Assembly: GCF_013359905.1 (NCBI RefSeq)
Contig: NZ_JABMCC010000111.1
Span: forward strand, 336,373-400,372
DNA: 64,000 bases
Source: Paenibacillus taichungensis
GTDB taxonomy: Bacteria > Bacillota > Bacilli > Paenibacillales > Paenibacillaceae
Direction: 5' to 3'
Shown here: positions 36,166 through 46,074 of the stretch, piece by piece
Position numbering within the stretch: position 1 is the stretch's first letter
Layout of the letters: every line of letters starts with the position of its first letter
The notes under the pieces: generated by a model
Database searches by the model: none
What the model saw: the letters and a program-made list of their open reading frames with translations, nothing else
Told to the model about the DNA's origin: nothing
Position numbers and translations under genes: made by a program

Positions 36166-37560
36166 ATGAGAAAATACGAAATTATTGCTGAATCACTTAA
36201 GCAATGGATTCAGGACCAATTGCGCCAGCAGAACAGTGGACAATGGCAGGATAAAGGCATCAAACTGCCGGCTGTGCGTGTTCTGGCTGAGCAATATCAA
36301 TGTAGCGTAAGTACAGCCATACGCGCGTACGAGTGGCTGGAAGAACGCCATCTGGTCTACGCGGTGCCTCAGTCCGGATATTATGCGGTACAGAATGGAG
36401 CCGAAGTGGAGGATGGGGAATGGCAGGGTCCAATGGATTTTGCCTCCGCAGCTCCTGATCCGCGAGTATTCCCTTATTCCGATTTTCGCCATTGTGTGGA
36501 TCAGGCTATGGAGAAGAAACAGGCGGATTTGTTTTTGTATGGAACTGAGAGAGGCTTACCTTCATTAATTGATCTGCTGCAGAAGCAATTCGCCGATTAT
36601 CAGGTGTTTGCCCGGAATGAGCAGTTCTTTATTACGTCAGGGGTGCAGCAGGCCCTTGCTGTGCTGGCGCTAATGCCTTTTCCGAATGGGAAAAAGCAGG
36701 TGATGCTGGAACTGCCGGGTTATCATAATATGCCTTCGCTTCTACAAGGTCTGAATGTACCGATTGCTGGGGTCAGACGCTCTCTTGGTGGCCTAGATTG
36801 GGACACGCTCGAACGACAGTTTCGCGAAGAAGACATCAAATTTTTTTATGTTATGCCGCGTTTTCACAACCCGATTGGGACTTCCCTGACGTCAGCTGAG
36901 AAGAAAAAATTGATCAGGTTGGCGCAGCGTTATGATGTCTATCTGGTAGAGGATGATTTCTTGGCTGATCTGGGAGAGAACACGAAGCAGGACCCGTTAT
37001 GGTCATATGATACGGAAGGGCGAGTCATTTATCTGAAAAGTTACTCCAAAATCCTGTTTCCCGGCCTGCGGATTGGCGTGGCTATTTTGCCTGCAAGTCT
37101 TACTGCATCGTTTAGTAAATACAAAAAAATGCTCGACATTGACACCGCGGTACTATCCCAGGCAGCACTTGAGGTCTATATCCGTAACGGGATGTTTGCC
37201 CACCATGGCAAAGTCATCCGCAGCCGCTATGCTGCCCGGATGAACAAATTGTATCAACAACTTAATGCCTTCCCAGACTTCGGCCCATTTGCGAATGCAC
37301 CGCGTACTGGAGGGGAGCATACGGTTCTGCCGCTGCCTAAGGATATGCCGCTCAGGGTCTTGCTGTCCCGGTTGGACCAACGGGGAGTCATTGCCGATAC
37401 AACAGAACGATATTATCCGGAAGGCGCACAGGAAATATATCAGGACAAAATGCTGCGGTTAAATATATCCAATGTTCCAAAGCAGCGGATCAAGGAAGGG
37501 CTGCGGATTATCCGTGAGGAAATAGTGAAACTGCAAAAGGCGTCCACACAAGCGGATTAA
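36166..37560 (+). CDS. MocR-type GntR/aminotransferase regulator
   Basis: The protein has 464 residues. The N-terminal GntR winged helix (IKLPAVRVLAEQYQCSVSTAIRAYEWLEERHLVYAVPQSGYY) is followed by a fold-type I aminotransferase domain. The PLP-binding lysine lies in the YLKSYSKILFPGLRIG segment, along with YVMPRFHNPIGTS and LVEDDFLADLG. MocR proteins use PLP to sense a ligand. The ATG at 36166 follows GGAGGAGAGG; the ATG at 36136 is unsupported. It is divergent from the EamA gene. The 180-nt gap carries GTGGTACAAT and ACTGTACCGGTAC, candidate operator halves near 36089-36126. Confidence 0.92.
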   Translation: MRKYEIIAESLKQWIQDQLRQQNSGQWQDKGIKLPAVRVLAEQYQCSVSTAIRAYEWLEERHLVYAVPQSGYYAVQNGAEVEDGEWQGPMDFASAAPDPRVFPYSDFRHCVDQAMEKKQADLFLYGTERGLPSLIDLLQKQFADYQVFARNEQFFITSGVQQALAVLALMPFPNGKKQVMLELPGYHNMPSLLQGLNVPIAGVRRSLGGLDWDTLERQFREEDIKFFYVMPRFHNPIGTSLTSAEKKKLIRLAQRYDVYLVEDDFLADLGENTKQDPLWSYDTEGRVIYLKSYSKILFPGLRIGVAILPASLTASFSKYKKMLDIDTAVLSQAALEVYIRNGMFAHHGKVIRSRYAARMNKLYQQLNAFPDFGPFANAPRTGGEHTVLPLPKDMPLRVLLSRLDQRGVIADTTERYYPEGAQEIYQDKMLRLNISNVPKQRIKEGLRIIREEIVKLQKASTQAD

Positions 37561-37583
37561 TCGCTTGTGGGACGCCTTATTTC
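37537..37583 (+). terminator. Intrinsic terminator of the MocR gene
   Basis: AAGGCGTCCACACAAGCG ... CGCTTGTGGGACGCCTT, a 17-bp stem that includes the stop codon region, followed by ATTTCAT. The A-run side also serves the convergent hemL gene only weakly. Confidence 0.75.
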
Positions 37584-37646
37584 ATGTGAATGTGATTAAT
37601 TTCAGTAACATTCTATGCTGCGACGTGTGAATTGTTAGATAACGAT

Positions 37647-38966
37647 CTACGCCTGAGCCATAGCTTTGAAGGAAGCTTCTGCGGCTTCGAGTGTTTCCGC
37701 AACATCCTTGTCCGTATGTGCAGTAGTCAGGAACCAGGCTTCATATTTGGAAGGAGCCAGATTAATGCCACGATTCAGCATATGACGGAAGAAGGAAGCG
37801 AACTGTTCACCGTCGGTATCCTGGGCTTGATCATAGTTCGTAATCGGGTGGTCACAGAAGTGGGTGGAAAATGCACCACGAATTCGGTTAATGGTTAATG
37901 CAATGCCATGACGATCCGCAGAAGCCTGAAGGCCTGTTGTCAGATCAATCGCAAGACGTTCCATTTCCGCATATACACCTTCGCCTTGCAGGACTTCCAG
38001 ACAAGCGATACCCGCAGAGATAGACGCAGGGTTACCAGCCATTGTTCCGGCTTGATAGGCAGGGCCGAGTGGAGCAACCTGCTCCATAACCTGTTTACGA
38101 CCGCCGTAAGCACCGATTGGCAGACCGCCGCCGATAATTTTACCAAGTGCAGTCAGATCCGGTTCGATCTCCGAATGATTGTCCAGTCCAGCGTAAGTCT
38201 GTGTAGAGCCATAGTGGAAACGGAAGGCTGTAATGACCTCATCGTAAATGACGAGCGAGCCGTTGTCCCGAGTCATGGCACAGAGTCCTTCCAGGAAGCC
38301 AGGTTCTGGCATAACCATACCGAAGTTGCCGACAATCGGTTCAACCATGACTGCGGCGACATCATCGCCCCAACGCTCCAGAGCTGCTTTCAGGCTGTCC
38401 AGATCGTTGAAAGGTACCGTGATGACTTCGTGCGCAATGCTCGTTGGAATGCCTGCACTGTCGGGAATACCCAGCGTGGAAGGCCCCGAACCTGCTGCCA
38501 CAAGGACCAAGTCAGAGTGACCGTGGTAACATCCAGCAAATTTCACAATTTTATTACGTTTGGTGTAGGCGCGGGCAACCCGGATGGTAGTCATGACTGC
38601 TTCTGTACCGGAGTTTACAAAACGAACCTTGTCCATTGAAGGAATGGCTTCTTTCAGCATTTTAGCGAGCTTGATCTCAAGTTCCGTAGGCGTACCGTAC
38701 AGCACACCGTTTGCTGCTGCCTCGGTAATCGCCTGGGTAATATGAGGGTGAGCATGTCCTGTAACAATCGGGCCGTAGGCCGCGAGATAATCGATATATC
38801 GGTTGTCGTCGACATCCCAGAAGTGCGCTCCTTGCGCCTTTTTCATAAAGACAGGTGCACCGCCACCCACTGCTTTGAATGAACGGGAGGGGCTGTTGAC
38901 ACCTCCGACAATATGTTGAAGTGCTTCTTCGTATAGAAGCTCGGAACGGGAACGTGATGAATTCAT
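37647..38966 (-). CDS. hemL: Glutamate-1-semialdehyde 2,1-aminomutase
   Basis: PLP enzyme making 5-aminolevulinate, the first tetrapyrrole precursor; 439 residues. Landmarks: [73 protein letters not shown] and [16 protein letters not shown], with the PLP lysine in LGK. The ATG at 38966 follows AAAGGAAGTTATCTT. The longer frame to 39047 starts inside the next gene region and is rejected. It is not with the main hem operon; a second copy similar to GsaB may therefore exist elsewhere in the genome (inferred). Confidence 0.95.
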   Translation of the reverse strand: MNSSRSRSELLYEEALQHIVGGVNSPSRSFKAVGGGAPVFMKKAQGAHFWDVDDNRYIDYLAAYGPIVTGHAHPHITQAITEAAANGVLYGTPTELEIKLAKMLKEAIPSMDKVRFVNSGTEAVMTTIRVARAYTKRNKIVKFAGCYHGHSDLVLVAAGSGPSTLGIPDSAGIPTSIAHEVITVPFNDLDSLKAALERWGDDVAAVMVEPIVGNFGMVMPEPGFLEGLCAMTRDNGSLVIYDEVITAFRFHYGSTQTYAGLDNHSEIEPDLTALGKIIGGGLPIGAYGGRKQVMEQVAPLGPAYQAGTMAGNPASISAGIACLEVLQGEGVYAEMERLAIDLTTGLQASADRHGIALTINRIRGAFSTHFCDHPITNYDQAQDTDGEQFASFFRHMLNRGINLAPSKYEAWFLTTAHTDKDVAETLEAAEASFKAMAQA

Positions 38967-39046
38967 AAGATAACTTCCTTTCATATTAGATAAACAAAAC
39001 ACAGCGAGAGGGCAGCATATGGGCTGCCCTCTTCGTGTGCACTTCA

Positions 39047-40090
39047 TTACTGTGCAGGTTGCTTGGAATCTTGTTCGTCACCACTTGCCGTTTTGTCTTC
39101 GGCTCCGGTAGTACTGTCTTCTTCTTGAACAGGAGGGTGAATGATATCTTGAATATATTGCTTGAGTTTTTCCTCATTGGTTACCGACAGCACCTCAGCT
39201 CCGCCTGGGGTACGTTCTTCCTTGAGCATTTTCATTGGCGGAATCTGCTCGCTGCCGTTCATGCTACTCTGATATCCAAGTCCGCCCAGCTTCCACATGT
39301 CGGAGAGGGTCAGATTGGTATCTACATAAGGATTTACTTCTTCCAGAATGGAAGGTAGTTTGGCAATCGTTGTTGTTGACTGCATTTTCGCTGCTACTGC
39401 TTTCAGGAATTCGCGCTGCCGTTCGGAACGGGCATAATCCGACATGGCATCATGACGGAAACGAACGTACATGAGAGCTGTATTTCCATCCAAATGCTGG
39501 TAGCCTTTTTTCAAATCAATATCGTATTCATTATTGTCTGCTTTACTTGTATAGTGCATGTCCTTCTCTACGTCAAAATCCACACCGCCAACGGCATCCA
39601 CCAATTTGATGAATCCTTGGAAATCGGTATACACATAATACTGTACAGGGATACCCAAGAGGTCTCCGGCAGCTTTCATTGCCACGTTGGGACCATGGGT
39701 GATAGCAGTATTGATGCGTTCCTTGCCATACCCGTCAATGTTGACGTATGTGTCGCGCAGAATGGAGAATAGATTGATTTTTTTGGTGAGTGGGTCTAGC
39801 GAAACGACCATCATGCTGTCAGAACGAGGAACTTCCCCCTTCTCCAGCCCGCGGGCATCAACACCCATAACGAGAATATTTACCGTTTCGGTGCCTTCCC
39901 ATTTCGGAGGATCCGGTGTACTTACTTTTTCAACATTTTCGATACCGGCAAACGGCGATTCATCGCCTTCCTTTTGCAAGCCATTCAACTGATTGAGAAT
40001 AGAACCGAAATAAAATGCCGCAGCGCCTCCAACAATCAGCACGAAGGCGGCAAGAGAAATCCATATGGTTCTCTTCGTCTTTCTGGTCAT
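39047..40090 (-). CDS. LytR-CpsA-Psr (LCP) family protein
   Basis: The protein has 347 residues. One N-terminal membrane helix ([22 protein letters not shown]) leads to an extracellular LCP domain: [59 protein letters not shown], and the [22 protein letters not shown] lipid-phosphate site. LCP enzymes attach teichoic acids or capsular polymers to peptidoglycan. The C-terminal tail after about residue 305 is acidic and Gln/Ser-rich, and probably disordered. The ATG follows AAAGGAGAGCTAGC. It is followed on the same strand by hemL. Confidence 0.92.
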   Translation of the reverse strand: MTRKTKRTIWISLAAFVLIVGGAAAFYFGSILNQLNGLQKEGDESPFAGIENVEKVSTPDPPKWEGTETVNILVMGVDARGLEKGEVPRSDSMMVVSLDPLTKKINLFSILRDTYVNIDGYGKERINTAITHGPNVAMKAAGDLLGIPVQYYVYTDFQGFIKLVDAVGGVDFDVEKDMHYTSKADNNEYDIDLKKGYQHLDGNTALMYVRFRHDAMSDYARSERQREFLKAVAAKMQSTTTIAKLPSILEEVNPYVDTNLTLSDMWKLGGLGYQSSMNGSEQIPPMKMLKEERTPGGAEVLSVTNEEKLKQYIQDIIHPPVQEEDSTTGAEDKTASGDEQDSKQPAQ

Positions 40091-40214
40091 GCTAGCTCTC
40101 CTTTGTATTCAAAATAAATGAAGATGAGTCCAATTTGATCTAGCCTAGGCTTTCCGTACACGACATATCTGTGAGATGCAACAGAGGACGCGGCCTCAGA
40201 CTATTTTTTAAAGC

Positions 40215-40244
40215 TTGCTGAATTTTGACTGATACTATTATAAT
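40215..40244 (+). promoter_or_regulatory. Promoter of the ABC-2 exporter operon
   Basis: TTGCTG, 18 nt, TATAAT, 51 nt before the ATPase start. Good match to sigma-A. Confidence 0.6.
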
Positions 40245-40294
40245 TTCTTTTTGGGCTACAAGCAATTTCAACAAAATCCAAGTGAGGTATAATC

Positions 40295-41341
40295 ATGCTG
40301 GCGATTGATGTCAAAGATTTACGCAAGTCGTTTAGCGTCCAGAAAAGTCGAGGAGGACTTAAGGGCGCATTCCAGGATCTGTTTGCACGTCAATACCAGG
40401 AGGTCTTGGCTGTAAATGATATTTCATTTCAAATTCCGCAAGGCGAAATATGCGGATATATTGGGGAGAACGGTGCCGGTAAATCAACAACGATTAAGAT
40501 GTTGACCGGCATTTTGGTGCCTACATCAGGGCAAATATCGGTTGGTGGCTATGTTCCGTATCAGGAACGTGAGAAGTTTGTACAGAATATTGGTGTCGTT
40601 TTTGGTCAACGCAGCCAACTCTGGTGGGATATCGGTGTCATTGAGTCCTTCCATCTGTTGCGCAAGGTGTATCGAGTAGGTGAGGTCGATTTCCGCAAAC
40701 GTCTAGATGAATTGGTTGAGCGGTTACAGCTTCAGGATCTGCTGAACCGCCCGGTACGCAAGCTCAGTCTTGGACAGCGTATGCGCTGTGAGCTGGTTGC
40801 TGCGCTGCTCCATAATCCGGATATTGTGTTTCTGGATGAGCCAACCATAGGTCTGGATATTGTTGTGAAGTCGGAAATCCGCGAATTCCTGAAAGACATG
40901 AATAAGGAACACGGGACAACCATTTTGCTGACAACCCACGATCTGCAGGACATCGAAGCTTTATGTTCAAGAGTTATTATGCTCGATGCGGGCAATATCA
41001 TCTATGATGGCGGGTTGGATCATCTAAAATCCCAGTGGGGTAAAGAACGGGAAATCCGGTTCAAGTTTGGTACGGCTCACCCCATGGAACAAATGCTGGA
41101 ATGGACAGCTGCTCTTCCTGTTCGCTGGACGGTGGAGAACGAACTGTCCGCTTCGGTCTGGATTCCACTTGAACTCAACGTATCGGATGTGCTGGGACGT
41201 GTCGTTGGACAGGCAGATATTACCGATATTCAGATTATTGAGATTAACACGGATGAGATCGTGCGCAGTATTTACCAATCCGGTTCAGCCGAGCGTCCCG
41301 AGATTGTGGGAGCAAAGAATGAAGCGGTGGGTGTATCCTAA
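40295..41341 (+). CDS. ABC-2 type exporter ATP-binding protein
   Basis: The protein has 348 residues. Walker A is GENGAGKST, the Q-loop VVFGQRSQLWW, the ABC signature LSLGQRMRCELVAALL, Walker B DIVFLDEPTIGLD and the switch His in TTHD. A roughly 100-residue C-terminal extension follows (LKSQWGKEREIRFKFG onward), typical of the group paired with two ABC-2 permeases of the viologen/daunorubicin exporter type. It powers export of an unknown substrate through the two membrane proteins encoded next. A GTGAGGTATAATC site precedes the ATG. Confidence 0.92.
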   Translation: MLAIDVKDLRKSFSVQKSRGGLKGAFQDLFARQYQEVLAVNDISFQIPQGEICGYIGENGAGKSTTIKMLTGILVPTSGQISVGGYVPYQEREKFVQNIGVVFGQRSQLWWDIGVIESFHLLRKVYRVGEVDFRKRLDELVERLQLQDLLNRPVRKLSLGQRMRCELVAALLHNPDIVFLDEPTIGLDIVVKSEIREFLKDMNKEHGTTILLTTHDLQDIEALCSRVIMLDAGNIIYDGGLDHLKSQWGKEREIRFKFGTAHPMEQMLEWTAALPVRWTVENELSASVWIPLELNVSDVLGRVVGQADITDIQIIEINTDEIVRSIYQSGSAERPEIVGAKNEAVGVS

Positions 41342-41342
41342 C

Positions 41343-42137
41343 ATGAATAGTGCATTTTTTGATTTTATGCGCATCCGGTTCCTGACGATGCTTGCATACC
41401 GGGTGAATTATTATTCCGGCATTTTGATATATACGCTGAATATCGGCGTGTATTACTTTACGTGGCAAGCCATTTACGGCAGTAGTGGTGAATTGGGTGG
41501 TTTTACGGCAGCTCAGATGACGACATATGTGGCTGTATCGTGGATGGCGCGTGCGTTTTATTTTAACAACCTGGACCGGGAAATAGCCGCAGACATTCGG
41601 GATGGCTCCATTGCCATTCAATTCATAAGACCGATCAACTATGTCATGGTCAAAATGATGCAGGGGCTGGGCGAAGGTATCTTCCGTTTCCTGCTGCTCA
41701 TGATTCCTGGAATGCTCATTGCCATTCTGTTGTTTCCGGTTGAACTGCCTACGGCGCCGTCCGCGTGGATTGGCTTTCTGGTTATGCTGTTCTTCAGTTT
41801 CCTCATTAACTCCCAGATTAATGTCATTACGGGACTGGCCGCATTTTTTGTGGAAAACAATGAAGGTATGATGCGCATGAAACGCGTTGTGGTTGATCTG
41901 TTTTCAGGTCTGATCATTCCAATCAGCCTCTATCCGGGCTGGATGTCTTCAGTAATGAAAGTATTGCCTTTTCAGGCCATTACGTATCTGCCCGGTTCCG
42001 TTTTCACCGGAAGAGTGGAAGGCACAGGCATCTGGAGCGTACTCGGTATTCAGGTGTTCTGGTTTGTCATACTGCTCATTCCGATGATGCTGATCTGGCG
42101 TCAGGCGCGCAAGCGTCTGTTCGTGCAAGGAGGATAA
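41343..42137 (+). CDS. ABC-2 type exporter permease 1
   Basis: The protein has 264 residues starting MNSAFFDFMRIRFLTMLAYR, six membrane helices. It carries family segments AYRVNYYSGILIYTLNIGVYYFTWQAIYGS, NLDREIAADIRDGSIAIQFIRPINY and RVVVDLFSGLIIPISLYPGWM. The ATG at 41343 begins one base past the ATPase stop. A frame open further upstream from 41067 is the reading shadow of the ATPase and is left out. It pairs with the next permease as a heterodimer. Confidence 0.88.
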   Translation: MNSAFFDFMRIRFLTMLAYRVNYYSGILIYTLNIGVYYFTWQAIYGSSGELGGFTAAQMTTYVAVSWMARAFYFNNLDREIAADIRDGSIAIQFIRPINYVMVKMMQGLGEGIFRFLLLMIPGMLIAILLFPVELPTAPSAWIGFLVMLFFSFLINSQINVITGLAAFFVENNEGMMRMKRVVVDLFSGLIIPISLYPGWMSSVMKVLPFQAITYLPGSVFTGRVEGTGIWSVLGIQVFWFVILLIPMMLIWRQARKRLFVQGG

Positions 42138-42141
42138 CAGA

Positions 42142-42927
42142 GTGTACTATATGGGTCTGATCTGGGAATATTTAAAAAATTATATGAAAACACGTCTCAC
42201 GTACCGCGCCGACTTTTGGGTCGAAATCCTTTCGGATTTGCTGTTCCAGGCAACCAATTTGATTTTTATCTTTGTGGTATTCCGACATACGGATAATTTG
42301 GGCGGCTGGAGTGAGAGTGAAGTCCTTTTTGTTTATGGATATTTTATGGTGCCTTACGGCATTTTCAGTTGTTTTATCAATCTGTGGGGGTTCAGTGAAC
42401 GGTATATTGTCAAAGGCGAGATGGATCGCATATTAACACGACCTGCGCATAACCTGTTCCAAATTTTACTCGAAAATGTGGACCCGCCTGCACTCGTTGG
42501 TTCGTTTATCGGTCTGATCATTATGGTCATCAGTGGTGCAGAGATGGGACTTGTGCTGGAGTGGTGGCATATTCCGGCCCTCATTATTCTTACACTTAGC
42601 TCCGTGTTAATCTATGCAGGAATCTATATCACTTTGACGTCGTTGTCTTTCTATTCGGACGCGCCTACAGGTATCCTGCCATTAATGTACAACATTCAGG
42701 GATATGGACGTTATCCGGTAACTATCTATAACCGTGCGATTCAGGTCCTGTTAACGTGGGTCATTCCATTTGCCTTCGTTGGCATTTATCCGGCAGCCCT
42801 GTTCCTGGAACGATCCGAGATGCATCGTATGGCGATGCTAACACCTGTGATGGGATTGGTGTTTGGCTCTATCGGCCTTCTGCTATGGAATTATGGCGTG
42901 AAGAAATATCGCGGAGCAGGATCATAA
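42142..42927 (+). CDS. ABC-2 type exporter permease 2
   Basis: The protein has 261 residues and six helices, with YMKTRLTYRADFWVEILSDLLFQATNLIFIFVVF, GEMDRILTRPAHNLFQILLENVDP and PTGILPLMYNIQGYGRYPVTIYN. It starts with GTG at 42142 after AAGGAGGATAACA, 4 nt past the previous stop, so all three exporter genes are translationally linked. Substrate unknown. Confidence 0.9.
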   Translation: MYYMGLIWEYLKNYMKTRLTYRADFWVEILSDLLFQATNLIFIFVVFRHTDNLGGWSESEVLFVYGYFMVPYGIFSCFINLWGFSERYIVKGEMDRILTRPAHNLFQILLENVDPPALVGSFIGLIIMVISGAEMGLVLEWWHIPALIILTLSSVLIYAGIYITLTSLSFYSDAPTGILPLMYNIQGYGRYPVTIYNRAIQVLLTWVIPFAFVGIYPAALFLERSEMHRMAMLTPVMGLVFGSIGLLLWNYGVKKYRGAGS

Positions 42928-42973
42928 CAGAAGTCCGTTGTGAAGGGATAGACGAGATAAAGGAGGAAATGAG

Positions 42974-43438
42974 ATGACATTAACCGAAGGCAAGCTGGCA
43001 CCAGACTTTGAACTTCCGTCCAGTACGGGAGAGACGGTGAAGCTCTCGGATTATCGTGGACAGCGGGTGTTGATATATTTTTACCCGAAGGATATGACCT
43101 CTTCCTGCACACAGCAGGCATGCGATTTCCGTGATCGTCATGAGGAGTTTAAGGAGTTAAATACAGTTATTCTGGGGATTAGTATTGATCCGATGAAGCA
43201 GCACGACAAATTCATAGCCAAATACGGCTTGCCATTCATCCTGTTATCCGACGAAGAACATAAGGTTGCCGAGCAATACGGCGTATGGCAGCTCAAAAAG
43301 ATGTATGGCAAGGAATACATGGGTATGGTACGCTCCACATTTCTCATTGATGAAGAGGGTGTACTTCTGAAGTCGTGGTTGAAAGTGCGGGTTAAAGGCC
43401 ATATTGAAGCAGCACTTGAGGCTGTACAGCAACTTTAG
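42974..43438 (+). CDS. bcp: Bcp-type peroxiredoxin
   Basis: The protein has 154 residues. It is a thiol peroxidase reducing organic and hydrogen peroxides in the cytoplasm. The motif KDMTSSCTQQACDFRD has the peroxidatic Cys and a resolving Cys five residues later, the atypical two-Cys BCP pattern. The usual TPGC is here TSSC. The start ELPSSTGETVKLSDYRGQ and the RSTFLIDEEG section are typical. AAAGGAGGAAATGAG precedes the ATG. It follows the exporter by 46 nt, possibly as the last gene of that operon. Confidence 0.93.
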   Translation: MTLTEGKLAPDFELPSSTGETVKLSDYRGQRVLIYFYPKDMTSSCTQQACDFRDRHEEFKELNTVILGISIDPMKQHDKFIAKYGLPFILLSDEEHKVAEQYGVWQLKKMYGKEYMGMVRSTFLIDEEGVLLKSWLKVRVKGHIEAALEAVQQL

Positions 43439-43490
43439 GAAGTTAACTCGTCTGTTCTCTACACATCGAAAAAATGTTTACTTCATAAAT

Positions 43491-43533
43491 AAAGGCTGTG
43501 TTCGCGGTTTATACCGTGAAGCACAGCCTTTTT
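43491..43533. terminator. Bidirectional terminator between bcp and germination operon 2
   Basis: AAAGGCTGTG ... CACAGCCTTTTT stem with an inner GCGGTTTATACCGT repeat; T-runs on both sides. The minus-strand gene ends at its edge. Confidence 0.85.
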
Positions 43534-44659
43534 ATGTGGGCAAGCGTTCTGGAGGGGGCTGATTTTTCCGGTTCTTGCCAAAGCGAATGCGATGAACAAG
43601 TAAAAGCAGCAGAGGAATAATAAAACTGCAAGTAATGTCCCAATCCACCCATGCAGGCATAATGGTTTCGATATAAAAAATGACATTGGGGGAGATCAGG
43701 ATGGCCAATGCAAACATGAGCAAGGATGAAGGGAGAATGAGTGGTTTGTAGGTTTTCAACTGAAACAGCTGAGCTAATCCGATAACAAAAGCGAACATGT
43801 ACAGCAGACTTTTGAAATAGGTCGCAATTAACCAGGCAGTAGCCATGAAGGCTTCAATACGCTCAAAGAAGTTACCGATATTAATTTTTTGAGACAGGGT
43901 ATACGAAATAAAAATGTTATGTTGGGTTAGGAAAGGGCCCACAACCATAAGGGAAAACAATAACAGTATACACAGGAGCAGACCTCCGCAGAAAGTGGCA
44001 AGCAACAGGTCTCGTTTAAGGTGCGGCCCTGACACTACATAAGGAAGAATCATCGTAAGCACGAGCAACTCCCCGAAGGATGTAAATGCTCCACGTACAA
44101 CGGTTTCAATCAAATGAACCCGGCTGATGTTAAAGATAGGCTGCAGATGTGAAACTTTTATGTTGGGCAGCAACCCCACGAACAGGAGTGCCATGAAGAC
44201 AACAACAATAGGGGTCAATAGTTCACTGGTTGCTCCCATGGTTTGCAATCCTTTCATTAGGCCCCAGATCAGTGAACACATAAGCATAATCAAAATGACA
44301 CGGATGGGGGTCTCGAGGTAGATTTGAGTCGTCATAAAGTCTCCAACTTCGCGGATACAAATGGCAGCGCCTATTGCAAAATAGAATAGGTAACCAATAG
44401 ACAAGACCGATCCAATCCATGTACCAAGCAATTTCTTGCAAATTTCTATTAAAGATAGTTCAGGGGAGGTTTGTTGTAGTTTGTACAAAATCCAAATGAT
44501 AAATAGACCGATGGGCTGACTGAGGAATGAGCATATCCATGCATCCTGTTTACCCAAGGTAGTGACCAACGATGGATAGATCAAAATCATATCCCCAACC
44601 ATGACAAGAAAGGTAAGCAAGGTGAATTGCCTAATGGTAATTTTATCTTTAATTATCAT
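43532..44659 (-). CDS. GerB family germination permease, second B subunit (operon 2)
   Basis: The protein has 375 residues and about ten membrane helices, starting IRQFTLLTFLVMVGDMILIYPSLV. It shares LTQHNI, LSQKINIG and FFERIEA blocks with the gene just upstream, so the two B genes are a tandem duplication that has since diverged. ATG at 44659 follows AAGGAGGCTGGAGACC; the in-frame extension to 44683 overlaps the neighbouring gene region and is not needed. Last gene of the operon. Two B subunits allow two receptor forms sharing A and C, but that is inferred. Confidence 0.9.
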   Translation of the reverse strand: MIIKDKITIRQFTLLTFLVMVGDMILIYPSLVTTLGKQDAWICSFLSQPIGLFIIWILYKLQQTSPELSLIEICKKLLGTWIGSVLSIGYLFYFAIGAAICIREVGDFMTTQIYLETPIRVILIMLMCSLIWGLMKGLQTMGATSELLTPIVVVFMALLFVGLLPNIKVSHLQPIFNISRVHLIETVVRGAFTSFGELLVLTMILPYVVSGPHLKRDLLLATFCGGLLLCILLLFSLMVVGPFLTQHNIFISYTLSQKINIGNFFERIEAFMATAWLIATYFKSLLYMFAFVIGLAQLFQLKTYKPLILPSSLLMFALAILISPNVIFYIETIMPAWVDWDITCSFIIPLLLLLVHRIRFGKNRKNQPPPERLPT

Positions 44660-44703
44660 GGTCTCCAGCCTCCTTACTGACATAGTAGAACTCCAGCATT
44701 ACC

Positions 44704-45810
44704 TTATCCCGAAGGTTTGTTTTTCCAGCCCTTTTTGAACATATGCACCAACAGTAATAGTCCCGGCAAAATAATGCTCAATGTGGTGTCCCAATCTACC
44801 CAATATGGGACGACCGTAATGACAATGAAGGTCAAATTGGGCGAAACCAGATTGGCAAGGCCGAATATAAGCAATGATGCAGGAAGGATGAGTATCCGAT
44901 ACTGCTTGAGCTTAAATAGTTCGGCGCATCCGACGATAAATGCGTACATATACACCATCGCTTTAACATACGTGGAGATCAGCCAGGAAGAGGCCATGAT
45001 GGCTTCAATACGCTCAAAGAAACCACCGATGTTAATCTTCTGAGATAAAATAAAGGAAGCATAGATGTTGTGCTGTGTAAGGAAAGCACCTAGAACAAGC
45101 AGAGAGATGGTAACCAATATAGCCAGCAACAAGTTGCCAAGTCCTGCCGCCATAAGAACATCCCGAGTTCGATGAGCCTGTTTAAGCGTGTAGGGAATAA
45201 TCATCATAATGGGGACCAGTTCACCTACCGGATATATGATACTTACGAGAATGCCCTGCAGGATGGGCACGACACCGGTATCCGTTATAGGTTTCAAGTT
45301 GCTGGGATCAACTTGGGGCAGTAAACAGAATGCAAGCACGAGAATAAACACAATCAGGATAGGCATCAGCAATTCACTGCTTCTCCCCATCGTTTCCAGA
45401 CCATGATATAACCCCCAACCAACCGTAATGACAAACATTAGAATGATGACGCGAATTGGGGTGTACTGAAAGATTTGGGAGGTAAGGAAATCTCCAACCT
45501 CTCGGGTGTGTGTTGAGGCACCTATAACAAAAAAGAAAAGATAAAATCCGGATACCAGAGTGCCTGGCCAAAATCCCAGAATGCTCCGTGCAATCTGTAT
45601 CAGATTTTTCTCGGGATACAGGTTGCACAGCTTTAAAAACATAAGGATGAGGGCCATTCCCAATGGAACCCCGATAAGAGCACATATCCAGGCATTTTGT
45701 TTGGCATAGGATGTGATGACCGAGGGATAGATGAGCATCATATCCCCGACCACCATCATGAAAATGAGGGTGGACAATTGTCTTGTTCCGATGCGACCCT
45801 TCTCAAGCAT
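44704..45810 (-). CDS. GerB family germination permease, first B subunit (operon 2)
   Basis: The protein has 368 residues and ten predicted helices. It starts LSTLIFMMVVGDMMLIYPSVITSYAKQNAWICALIGVPLG and carries the conserved FLTQHNIYASFILSQKINIGGFFERIEA block. It belongs to the amino-acid permease-like germinant-binding subunits. The ATG follows AAAAGGAGGGGACATT. It is preceded by the small D-like gene and followed 44 nt later by its paralogue. Confidence 0.9.
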   Translation of the reverse strand: MLEKGRIGTRQLSTLIFMMVVGDMMLIYPSVITSYAKQNAWICALIGVPLGMALILMFLKLCNLYPEKNLIQIARSILGFWPGTLVSGFYLFFFVIGASTHTREVGDFLTSQIFQYTPIRVIILMFVITVGWGLYHGLETMGRSSELLMPILIVFILVLAFCLLPQVDPSNLKPITDTGVVPILQGILVSIIYPVGELVPIMMIIPYTLKQAHRTRDVLMAAGLGNLLLAILVTISLLVLGAFLTQHNIYASFILSQKINIGGFFERIEAIMASSWLISTYVKAMVYMYAFIVGCAELFKLKQYRILILPASLLIFGLANLVSPNLTFIVITVVPYWVDWDTTLSIILPGLLLLVHMFKKGWKNKPSG

Positions 45811-45828
45811 AATGTCCCCTCCTTTTTC

Positions 45829-46074
45829 CTAAGTTCCAGTCAAATGTGCCAGAAATTGATTTACAGGTTCATAGATCCATATGATGAGATAAAGTGGGCT
45901 TGGGATTTCCCACAGGTTGGCCGCAAAGACACTGAGAATGGTAGCCAAGAGCAGTAAGACACTGTAAACAGCCGTTTCTTTCCATTCCTTACGACGTATG
46001 AGCCCAGGCAGATCGTACCATCCAATGATCCCTGCAGTCACAACTACACTAAGTGTAAGCAACACCTGTCTCAC
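45829..46074 (-). CDS. Small membrane protein, candidate germinant-receptor D subunit
   Basis: The protein has 81 residues. Two membrane helices (LLTLSVVVTAGIIGWY, and AVYSVLLLLATILSVFA about 36-52) are joined by a basic loop. Small two-helix D subunits are encoded in many Bacillus ger operons and modulate receptor function; position and topology fit. It overlaps the C-subunit gene by 4 bp (ATGA) and is followed by the B genes. Family name is by context, not by a sequence signature I can name. Confidence 0.75.
   Translation of the reverse strand: MRQVLLTLSVVVTAGIIGWYDLPGLIRRKEWKETAVYSVLLLLATILSVFAANLWEIPSPLYLIIWIYEPVNQFLAHLTGT

Noticed and set aside
37908..38639. 243-codon plus-strand ORF
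   Set aside because: It is the reverse shadow of hemL, without a ribosome site or recognisable domain.
41067..41342. Longer start for ABC-2 permease 1
   Set aside because: It lies inside the ATPase gene in another frame; the family start is the ATG at 41343.
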